This document shows positions 1 to 5,234 of a DNA stretch of 5,247 bases, in pieces. Below the pieces are notes generated by a model that had not been told where the DNA came from, searched no databases, and saw only the letters and a program-made list of their open reading frames with translations. Where the stretch lies: positions 1-5,247 of the forward strand of contig DTTB01000157.1 of assembly GCA_012964965.1 (NCBI GenBank). The letters are read 5' to 3'. This DNA comes from Candidatus Nitrosopelagicus sp. (lineage in GTDB: Archaea; Thermoproteota; Nitrososphaeria; Nitrososphaerales; Nitrosopumilaceae). The translations under genes and the position numbers were made by a program. The first letter of the stretch is position 1. Every line of letters starts with the position of its first letter.

Positions 1-18
1 CAACGCTTGGGGGTTATG

Positions 19-52
19 GAATTTAGTAACAATATTACAGAATTTAGTAACA
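19..52. repeat. 13-bp direct repeat, two copies, 21-bp period
   Basis: The sequence GAATTTAGTAACA occurs at 19-31 and again, identically, at 40-52, so the copies start 21 bp apart, about two helical turns. They lie in AT-rich non-coding DNA downstream of the tRNA-Thr gene. Two same-face copies could be a site for a dimeric regulator of a gene to the left of the window, or simply a chance or slippage duplication. No function can be assigned. The rest of 1-99 holds no credible gene. Confidence 0.6.
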
Positions 53-56
53 CAGT

Positions 57-67
57 AAAAGGAAAAA
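57..67 (-). terminator. Oligo-T terminator of tRNA-Thr (putative)
   Basis: Read on the minus strand, the DNA 33-43 nt beyond the tRNA 3' end contains two closely spaced T runs (T5 then T4, split by CC). Archaeal RNA polymerase commonly terminates at such T-rich tracts without needing a hairpin, and no hairpin is seen here. A nearer ATTTTAT at 93-99 could act earlier. This is an inference from base composition only. Confidence 0.4.
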
Positions 68-99
68 CAACAGAAAGAGCAAACTCGTTCATAAAATTA

Positions 100-173
100 A
101 GCCTCGAGCGAGATTCGATCTCGCGACCTAACGCTTACGAGGCGTTCGCTCTACCGGGCTGAGCTATCGAGGC
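100..173 (-). tRNA. tRNA-Thr, anticodon CGT
   Basis: Read on the minus strand, this 74-nt stretch folds as a complete cloverleaf. It has a perfect 7-bp acceptor stem (GCCTCGA with TCGAGGC), D stem GCTC/GAGC with a GG-containing loop, anticodon stem AACGC/GCGTT and anticodon loop CTCGTAA. The anticodon is therefore CGU, which reads the threonine codon ACG. The 5-nt variable loop (AGGTC) keeps a possible G15-C48 Levitt pair, and the T stem is GCGAG/CTCGC. The discriminator base is U, as in archaeal threonine tRNAs. CCA is not encoded and there is no intron. One oddity is A rather than the usual U at position 54 of the T loop (ATCGAAT), which lets the T stem extend by two further pairs. A TATA box centred about 26 bp upstream of the mature 5' end implies little or no 5' leader. 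Confidence 0.95.
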
Positions 174-194
174 ACTGATCAATTCCACTCAGAG

Positions 195-202
195 TTTATA
201 AA
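195..202. promoter_or_regulatory. Palindromic TATA box shared by tRNA-Thr and glmM
   Basis: TTTATAAA is its own reverse complement, so TBP could bind it the same way in either orientation. Its centre (198.5) lies 25.5 bp from the first base of the tRNA on the left and 26.5 bp from an in-frame TTG codon of glmM at 225 on the right. Archaeal transcription normally starts about 25-27 bp from the TATA centre, so both spacings are ideal. The flanks that would act as BRE (CAGAG before it rightward, ACGCTT leftward) are not strong matches in either direction. It is the only convincing TATA element in this gap, so a bidirectional promoter is the simplest reading, but start sites have not been seen. 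Confidence 0.6.
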
Positions 203-224
203 AAGCGTATCTAAGTTGGAAGCA

Positions 225-1523
225 TTGAAAATATCTATTTCAGGAATTAGAGGTATTTTTGGAAAAGATTTAACGCTACGTGATGTATTGAAATTTTCAA
301 AGAATTTTTCTGTGTTAATAAGTTCAAAGAAGTGTGTTATAGCAGCCGATACAAGACCGTCAGGACGTATCATAGTAGAAACTGTTAAAGCTGGACTTAT
401 GGAATCTGGTATTGATGTTTATGATCTAGGAGTAGTGCCTACTCCCATTGCATTTAGGGAATCACGCAAATATGGTGCAGGGCTGGTGGTTACCTCTTCA
501 CACAATCCCATAGAATGGAATGGGCTGAAAATGATAATTGATGGAAGAGGTATAAATAAAAAACAGCTTGATACGGTAATCAAAGATCAGGTAACCAACA
601 AATCAAAAATTGGTACAGAACACCACATCAAGTCTGACTACATTGATGATGCGGCAAAAATCATTGGAAAGATATCAGGTACACCCAAAGTTACTGTTGA
701 TGTAGGCGGAGGTGCCGCGAAAACGGTTTCGTCAGAACTATTAAAAAAAATTGGCTGTGATGTAAATACAATAAATGATGACTTGGTAAGCAGTTCTAGA
801 GGGCCGGATCCTACAACAGACCAGTTAGAGAAACTCGTATCAAATACAAAAGATAGGGATATTGGATTTGCTTTTGACTTGGATGCTGATCGTCTTGTAA
901 TTGTAATAGATGGTGAAAAAAAGATGCCTGACGTTACGCTGGGGCTAGGCATAGTTAAAGCGCTAGAACTAGGCTACAAAAATTTTGTTTTGAGCCAAGA
1001 CACAAGCGTATCTATTGAGAGGCACATAAAACAGAAAGGCGGAACTGTTTTTCATTCTAAAGTAGGGGAGGCAAACGTTGCTGAAAAAATGATCAGTACT
1101 AAATCTAAGGCTGGAGGCGAGGGCAGTAGTGCCGGATTCATTCTTTCTGATTTTAACTATTGTCGTGATGGGATCTTAACGTCGGGACTGATTGCATCAA
1201 TCATGACAAAAGACAGTTTTCGTGAGATGCTAGCCCTTATGGAAAACTACCATCTTATCAGAGACAAGATAGAGTATGATTCAAAATACCATGATGAGCT
1301 GATGAAAATACTTTATGATAAAATGAAAGAAAAATATGCCAATTTACAAACTCTTGATGGTCTAAAGGCGATAATTGGTGAGGATAGCTGGGTTCTGGTC
1401 AGAAAATCAAATACGGAAAACATTATTCGCGTATCAGCAGAATCTAACAGTTTGGAAATGGCAAGAGATATTCATCTAGAGATCAAAGAACTTGTCAAAC
1501 AAAGCTATGAGAAAATTAAGTGA
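225..1523 (+). CDS. glmM: Phosphohexomutase, GlmM/phosphomannomutase family
   Basis: This is an alpha-D-phosphohexomutase of 432 residues, close to the usual family length of about 450. The family moves phosphate between O6 and O1 of hexose phosphates; the archaeal GlmM branch makes glucosamine-1-phosphate for UDP-GlcNAc and hence surface glycans. Motifs seen, numbered from TTG225: N-terminal SGIRGIFG; the phosphoserine loop TSSHNP with catalytic Ser92; the metal loop DLDADR (218-223); the sugar loop GGEGSS (297-302); and the phosphate loop RKSNTENIIR (393-402). The sugar and phosphate loops differ slightly from the common GGEGNGG and RPSNTEP, so glucosamine versus mannose or glucose specificity is uncertain. 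The longest reading frame begins at TTG216 (three residues more), but TTG225 sits 26.5 bp from the TATA box, as expected for a leaderless message. No Shine-Dalgarno site precedes either. The 3' end overlaps thiL by 17 nt. Confidence 0.9.
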   Translation: MKISISGIRGIFGKDLTLRDVLKFSKNFSVLISSKKCVIAADTRPSGRIIVETVKAGLMESGIDVYDLGVVPTPIAFRESRKYGAGLVVTSSHNPIEWNGLKMIIDGRGINKKQLDTVIKDQVTNKSKIGTEHHIKSDYIDDAAKIIGKISGTPKVTVDVGGGAAKTVSSELLKKIGCDVNTINDDLVSSSRGPDPTTDQLEKLVSNTKDRDIGFAFDLDADRLVIVIDGEKKMPDVTLGLGIVKALELGYKNFVLSQDTSVSIERHIKQKGGTVFHSKVGEANVAEKMISTKSKAGGEGSSAGFILSDFNYCRDGILTSGLIASIMTKDSFREMLALMENYHLIRDKIEYDSKYHDELMKILYDKMKEKYANLQTLDGLKAIIGEDSWVLVRKSNTENIIRVSAESNSLEMARDIHLEIKELVKQSYEKIK

Positions 1524-2457
1524 AAAAAAAATAATTGATATTTTTCAGGACGGACTGGGCAACGGAGGTTTCGTTCCGGAAGATGTTGAATTTTTTAAAA
1601 CGGGAAAAAAATACGCTGTTGTAAAGGTAGATACCCTAGTTGAAAGCACTGATGTTCCACCGGGAACAAAACTGGAAGACTTGGCAAGAAAAAGCTTGGT
1701 TTCATGCATTAGTGACTTTGCGGCAAAGGGAGTAAAGCCTGTTTTTGGCATAATATCACTTGTTATTCCCAAAAAATATACAAAATTAAAGATAGAGAAA
1801 TTAGCTGCCGGATTTAAAATGGCTGCAAAGGAATTTCAGGTAAAAATACTGGGCGGAGATACAAACGAAGGAAAGGAGCTTGTAATAAGTTTCTCACTGT
1901 TCGGTTTTTCAAAAAAAATTGTAAAGCGAAATGGCGCAAAAACTAACGATTTGATAATCTGTTCCGGGCCATTTGGTTATTCTGCGGCGGGTCTTTCAAT
2001 TTTGTTAAAAAATAAGAAATGTTCGAAAACATTTGGCGTAAAAGCAAAAAGAGCGGTGTTTAGGCCAAGTTGCAGACTGGATCTTGGGTTAAAAAATAAA
2101 AATTATTTTTCATCCTCCATGGATTCAAGTGACGGACTGTCCAGTACACTTGGTGAGATGTCAAGGCAGAGCAAAAAAAGATTTGTTATCACTCGGCTAC
2201 CATCAGAAAAAGATGTTTTTGACTTTGCTGATTCGAATAGATTGGACGTAAATAATTTGATCTTTAATGGCGGAGAAGAATATGAAATTGTTGCAACGAT
2301 AAACCCAAAACACATCATGAAGATGAAAAAATATGCAAGAAAAAACCGAATTAGATTATATGAAATTGGCTATGTTACAAGGGGTAAAGGAGTTTTTTAT
2401 CAAAAAAATGGAAAATTGATTAGAATTAAGGATGGAGGCTGGCAACATTTTCAGTAA
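1507..2457 (+). CDS. thiL: Thiamine-monophosphate kinase
   Basis: ThiL phosphorylates thiamine monophosphate with ATP to give thiamine pyrophosphate, the last step of cofactor B1 synthesis, in the cytoplasm. The 316-residue product matches the usual length (about 325) and the AIR-synthase/ThiL fold. Motifs: VDTLVES (41-47), SDFAAKG (69-75, usually SDLAAMG), GGDTNEG (116-122), MDSSDGL (205-211, usually MDISDGL), GGEEYE (255-260, usually GGEDYE), and the C-terminal GGWQHF that corresponds to GYDHF in bacteria. The N-terminal metal motif GDDAA is replaced by PEDVE (24-28), keeping only part of the acidic pair. ATG1507 is chosen because the family starts a few residues before this point; TTG1492 would add five residues. 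The gene begins inside the end of glmM and has no promoter of its own, so it is probably co-transcribed, although the two pathways are not directly linked. Confidence 0.93.
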   Translation: MRKLSEKKIIDIFQDGLGNGGFVPEDVEFFKTGKKYAVVKVDTLVESTDVPPGTKLEDLARKSLVSCISDFAAKGVKPVFGIISLVIPKKYTKLKIEKLAAGFKMAAKEFQVKILGGDTNEGKELVISFSLFGFSKKIVKRNGAKTNDLIICSGPFGYSAAGLSILLKNKKCSKTFGVKAKRAVFRPSCRLDLGLKNKNYFSSSMDSSDGLSSTLGEMSRQSKKRFVITRLPSEKDVFDFADSNRLDVNNLIFNGGEEYEIVATINPKHIMKMKKYARKNRIRLYEIGYVTRGKGVFYQKNGKLIRIKDGGWQHFQ

Positions 2458-2488
2458 TTTTGATAAGATATGCTTTTCATGAATATGT

Positions 2489-2496
2489 TTTTTAAA
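2489..2496 (+). promoter_or_regulatory. TATA box of rps11
   Basis: TTTTTAAA lies in the 52-61 bp gap between thiL and rps11. Its centre (2492.5) is 26.5 bp upstream of the TTG at 2519, the same spacing as between the glmM TATA box and its preferred TTG. This supports an independent promoter for rps11 and a leaderless, or one-base-leader, transcript beginning at about 2518-2519. The T6 run at 2488-2493 that forms part of the box may also help end the glmM-thiL transcript. Confidence 0.6.
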
Positions 2497-2518
2497 CCCC
2501 TCAAGGCGTGTGTATGCG

Positions 2519-3094
2519 TTGTCTGAAACAGAAACCGTTGTAGAAGAGAAGGATGTAAAATCCACATTAGAGGAAACCACATCTGAAAAAGCAATAGAAT
2601 CTGAAAAAGCAGTGGAATCTGAAAAAGCAGTGGAATCTGAAAAAGCAGTGGAATCTGAAAAAGCAGTGGAATCTGTAACAAAAGTTAAAGCAGAAACAAA
2701 AAAGGAGATAAAAGAAAAGTGGGGCATTGTCCACATTTACAGCAGCTACAACAACACAATCATCCACATTACTGACCTTACAGGCGCTGAAACAGTATCA
2801 ATCAGTTCTGGCGGTTGTCATGTAAATGCGGATAGATACGAGTCGTCTCCATTTGCCGCTATGAAGGCTGCAAAGACAGTGGTTGAGTCTGCTCAAACAA
2901 AGGGTTTCACAGCATTACATATCAAGGTACGAGCAGTTGGCGGCGTTGGTTCTAGAGTACCAGGACCCGGTGCTCAGGCTGCAATAAGGACAATAGCAAG
3001 AGGCGGGTTCAAAATTGGACGGATTGACGACGTTACACCTATTCCACATGACACAACTAGAAAGAAAGGCGGCAAGCGTGGAAGAAGGGTTTAG
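2519..3094 (+). CDS. rps11: 30S ribosomal protein S11 (uS11) with repeat-containing N-terminal extension
   Basis: uS11 sits on the platform of the small subunit, near the 3' end of 16S rRNA and the mRNA exit. The conserved core runs from about residue 67 to 191 ([19 protein letters not shown] near its start, [10 protein letters not shown] in the middle, and the typical C-terminal [17 protein letters not shown]). At about 125 residues the core matches a normal archaeal S11. The first 66 residues are an extra acidic, lysine-containing tail with five tandem SEKAVE-type hexapeptides (residues 22-51), predicted to be disordered or helical. GTG2510 gives the longest frame (194 residues), but TTG2519 fits the upstream TATA box as a leaderless start and gives MSETETVV, so it is preferred. 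No Shine-Dalgarno site is visible. Its stop codon overlaps that of the convergent gene. The usual archaeal partners rps13, rps4 and rpoD are not beside it. Confidence 0.96.
   Translation: MSETETVVEEKDVKSTLEETTSEKAIESEKAVESEKAVESEKAVESEKAVESVTKVKAETKKEIKEKWGIVHIYSSYNNTIIHITDLTGAETVSISSGGCHVNADRYESSPFAAMKAAKTVVESAQTKGFTALHIKVRAVGGVGSRVPGPGAQAAIRTIARGGFKIGRIDDVTPIPHDTTRKKGGKRGRRV
2582..2671 (+). repeat. 18-bp in-frame tandem repeat, five units, within rps11
   Basis: Five consecutive 18-bp units (TCTGAAAAAGCAGTGGAA) each encode SEKAVE. Unit 1 differs from the others at two bases (ATA for GTG, giving Ile for Val), while units 2-5 are identical. Because 18 is a multiple of three, changes in copy number keep the reading frame. 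Identity at synonymous positions points to recent duplication, by slippage or unequal exchange, rather than selection on protein alone. The copy number is likely to vary between related strains. Confidence 0.97.
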
Positions 3095-3402
3095 TCTTTT
3101 ACCATCTTAATCTTAACATTACAACCCCTTGATTCAAAATAATGGGAGATAAACTCGGTAAATTTTTCATCTTGTTTTCTTCCTTTGCATTTTTTAATCA
3201 TGTCTGAGAACTTGCCTATAATTTCAATATAAAGTTCCTGCTCTATGATTAGGTGGAAAAATGTCCATCCAAATTTTGAAACAGGTTCTCCGAACCTGAA
3301 CCCACTATCAACATTACAAAGGGCTGACATCTTAGTTAGTGCAACCTGGATGATTTTGATGTCCTCATCATATTTGGTTGAACTAATTTCAAAGTATGGC
3401 AT
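3091..3402 (-). CDS. Uncharacterised small protein, third gene of the rtcB operon
   Basis: I do not recognise this 103-residue protein. It has no signal peptide, membrane segment or zinc-type cysteine cluster; its three cysteines (29, 72, 94) are scattered. It begins [10 protein letters not shown], has a central aromatic stretch ([17 protein letters not shown], about 45-61) suggestive of beta strands or a hydrophobic core, then a lysine-rich helix (about 64-80) and a C-terminal KIKMVKD strand. An alpha/beta cytoplasmic fold seems likely. ATG3402 lies 6 nt after the stop of the PDCD5-like gene, so it is probably translated from the same transcript as rtcB. It appears to be a real gene because it fills the space exactly, keeps the operon spacing, and ends with a stop codon overlapping that of rps11. 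A role in RNA repair is possible only by association. Confidence 0.72.
   Translation of the reverse strand: MPYFEISSTKYDEDIKIIQVALTKMSALCNVDSGFRFGEPVSKFGWTFFHLIIEQELYIEIIGKFSDMIKKCKGRKQDEKFTEFISHYFESRGCNVKIKMVKD
3163..3197 (+). terminator. T-rich tract, possible rps11 terminator
   Basis: On the plus strand this stretch holds several T runs (T5, T4, T3, T6) about 70-100 nt beyond the rps11 stop, with no strong hairpin. Multiple T tracts are typical archaeal termination signals. There is no intergenic space after rps11, so its transcript probably ends inside the opposing gene, giving antisense overlap with the 103-residue reading frame. This is inferred from composition only. Confidence 0.35.
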
Positions 3403-3408
3403 TTAGCT

Positions 3409-3789
3409 TCAATTTGAAGATAATTTTTTTCCGAGTTTGTCTGAAAGCGAGATGAACTTTCCGTCCTCCTCTATATTGATTTTAGTCTTCATTCTTACAC
3501 CGATACCGATACTCCTGAATAATGCCAAAAGATGCCCGCCGTCCAGCATCTCCGAAATTTGATTGGAAGATATTAACTCAGCAAGTTTTAGCACAACCAT
3601 TTGAGTTTCTCGTGGAAATTGGTACTCGGCATTTTCCAAGACTTCCAAGCCCCTAAAACCTAATTTTGTAACAACAGTTTCACGAGGGGTTAGTGTGACT
3701 TTTTTTGGTTTTTGCTTGGAGGAAAGATTTTTTTGCATTTCAGCTAGGCGTTTTGCCTTAAGCTTCTCTAACTCGTTATCTTCACTCAT
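3409..3789 (-). CDS. PDCD5-like (TFAR19-related) small protein, divergent
   Basis: The product has 126 residues and is probably a divergent member of the PDCD5/TFAR19 double-stranded DNA-binding family, whose archaeal members have about 110-120 residues. The resemblance is in order and pattern: a charged N-terminal helix (ELEKLKAKRLAEMQ, 6-19), a lysine-rich linker (20-31), LTPRE (33-37, compare LTPEA in archaeal PDCD5), a helical body with KLAELISSNQISEMLDGGHLLAL (68-90, compare the LIQLAQMGRV...LKELL segment), and a final basic strand (MKTKINIEEDGK, 100-111). The similarity is modest, and PDCD5 function in archaea is itself unclear. The ATG overlaps the rtcB stop as ATGA, with GGG just before it, indicating coupled translation. 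It might therefore be an RtcB partner that binds nucleic acid, but that is inference. If it is not PDCD5, it is an unnamed helical protein. Confidence 0.6.
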   Translation of the reverse strand: MSEDNELEKLKAKRLAEMQKNLSSKQKPKKVTLTPRETVVTKLGFRGLEVLENAEYQFPRETQMVVLKLAELISSNQISEMLDGGHLLALFRSIGIGVRMKTKINIEEDGKFISLSDKLGKKLSSN

Positions 3790-5234
3790 CCCTTGATTAC
3801 ACCCATTGGTACTAATTTCGCTACTTTCGTGGCAATTCCCAGTTCATGTGAAACATTAACCACCGCATCAACATCCTTGTAAGCCTGTGGTGTCTCCTCT
3901 ACAACCCCATCACGCGTCAATGATTTGAGAAAAATGCCCTTGTCGCTGAGTGATTTTTTCACTTCGTGTTCATTGAAGTTCCGCCTTGCCCTTGTGCGGG
4001 ACATCATTCTTCCTGCTCCGTGCGCAGTTGAACCAAAAGTTATGTTCATAGAATTTTCCTTGCCTAACAGTATCCAACTGCCAGTTCCCATGGAACCGGG
4101 AACTAAAACTGGCTGCCCAAGATCTCTGTATTTTGCCGGAACCTCGTCTCTGTTTGCAGGAAATGCCCGTGTGGCTCCCTTCCTATGAACTACAACCGAT
4201 TTTAACCTTCCATCAATTTTGTGCTCCTCTATCTTCGCTATGTTATGTGCTACATCATAGACAAGTTCCATACCAAGATCAGATTCTGATTGCTTGAAAA
4301 CTCTTTCGAAAGATTTTCTTGTCCAATGAGTAATCATCTGTCTATTACTCCATGCAAAATTTAATGCTGCAAACATTGCTGCCCTGTATGATTCCCCCTC
4401 CTCAGACTTGTTTGGAACGCATGCCAATTCCCTGTCTGGCAATTCAATATTGTATTTTTTTTGCGCCTGCTCTGAAATTCTAAGATAATCACTGCATACT
4501 TGGTGGCCAAATCCGCGCGAGCCGCAGTGAATTAAAATGGTAATAGTACCTTTTTCAATTCCCATCCTTTTTGCAGCTTCCTCGTCATGAATCTCTGTAA
4601 CTTTTTGCACTTCAAGAAAGTGGTTGCCAGAACCCAGGCTTCCCAATTGAGGCGAGCCCCTCTTTCTGGCACGCTCTGACACCTTGTTTGGGTCAGCGTT
4701 TGCAATTTGCCCGTTTTCCTCACAAACATCGGCGTCGTTACTTGAACCATATCCGTGATCAACTGCCCAACTTACTCCCCGTACCAAAACTTCATCTAAC
4801 TGCGATGGATTCAGTCGTATAGCTCCCTTGGAGCCAACACCGGATGGAATCGAATTGAAAAGATCAGTGACAAGATCCTTAAGTTTTGGCCTGACATTGT
4901 CTTCGGATAGATTAGTTCTAAGAAGTCTGACGCCGCAATTGATGTCATAACCAACACCACCCGGGCTAATCATTCCCTCTTCTGCATCCATGGCGGCAAC
5001 ACCTCCAACAGGAAATCCATACCCCTCATGACCGTCAGGCAGAACTATTGCGTGCTGCTGAATCCCGGGAATAGTTGATACGTTTACAGCTTGCTTGATT
5101 GTTCTATCAGTCATCATTTTGTTCAGCAATTTTTCATCAGCATAAATTGTCACGGGCACCTTCATTCCTATGGAAGAATCAGCGTCAATCTGATATCTCA
5201 TATTCCCAATTTTTTTAGGTGTCATGCTTGACAT
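3786..5234 (-). CDS. rtcB: RtcB RNA-splicing ligase (tRNA ligase)
   Basis: RtcB joins RNA with a 2',3'-cyclic phosphate or 3'-phosphate to a 5'-OH end, using GTP and Mn2+; in archaea it seals tRNA exons after intron removal and repairs broken RNA. The 482-residue product matches the 481-residue Pyrococcus enzyme end to end. Visible active-site elements: Asp97 and Cys100 in GGVGYDINCGVRL, Asn204, His205 and Glu208 in GSGNHFLE, His236 in IHCGSRG, His330 in DVAHNIAK, the guanylylated His405 in TAHGAGR, and the C-terminal Lys481 in GVIKG. All expected metal and nucleotide ligands are present, so it should be active. Initiation is assigned to ATG5234, only 13 bp from the window edge; ATG5225, three codons later, is possible. 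The promoter is outside the window. It leads a probable three-gene operon. No archease gene, a common RtcB cofactor, is next to it on the visible side. Confidence 0.97.
   Translation of the reverse strand: MSSMTPKKIGNMRYQIDADSSIGMKVPVTIYADEKLLNKMMTDRTIKQAVNVSTIPGIQQHAIVLPDGHEGYGFPVGGVAAMDAEEGMISPGGVGYDINCGVRLLRTNLSEDNVRPKLKDLVTDLFNSIPSGVGSKGAIRLNPSQLDEVLVRGVSWAVDHGYGSSNDADVCEENGQIANADPNKVSERARKRGSPQLGSLGSGNHFLEVQKVTEIHDEEAAKRMGIEKGTITILIHCGSRGFGHQVCSDYLRISEQAQKKYNIELPDRELACVPNKSEEGESYRAAMFAALNFAWSNRQMITHWTRKSFERVFKQSESDLGMELVYDVAHNIAKIEEHKIDGRLKSVVVHRKGATRAFPANRDEVPAKYRDLGQPVLVPGSMGTGSWILLGKENSMNITFGSTAHGAGRMMSRTRARRNFNEHEVKKSLSDKGIFLKSLTRDGVVEETPQAYKDVDAVVNVSHELGIATKVAKLVPMGVIKG

Noticed and set aside
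100..173. tRNA gene as an integration (att) site for a mobile element
   Set aside because: No duplicate of the tRNA 3' end, integrase gene or element-like genes are seen in the window.
179..373. Minus-strand 64-codon frame spanning the tRNA-glmM gap
   Set aside because: It would cover the shared promoter and the conserved start of glmM, with no protein features of its own.
638..952. Minus-strand open frame of 104 codons inside glmM
   Set aside because: It lies fully within the conserved mutase coding region, including the DLDADR metal loop, and its serine- and phenylalanine-rich product shows no recognisable motif.
2510..2518. GTG2510 as the rps11 start
   Set aside because: It lies only about 17 bp from the TATA centre, upstream of the expected transcription start; the in-frame TTG2519 fits better, though this is not proven.
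2356..2736. Minus-strand frames with repeated AFSDST, IPLLFQ or HCFFRF peptides
   Set aside because: They are mirror readings of the 18-bp repeat inside rps11 on the other strand. Their periodic composition comes from the repeat, and the plus frame encodes a clear S11.
3925..4188. Plus-strand 87-codon frame inside rtcB
   Set aside because: It is antisense to the conserved catalytic C-terminal half of RtcB, and open-frame length alone does not support a gene.
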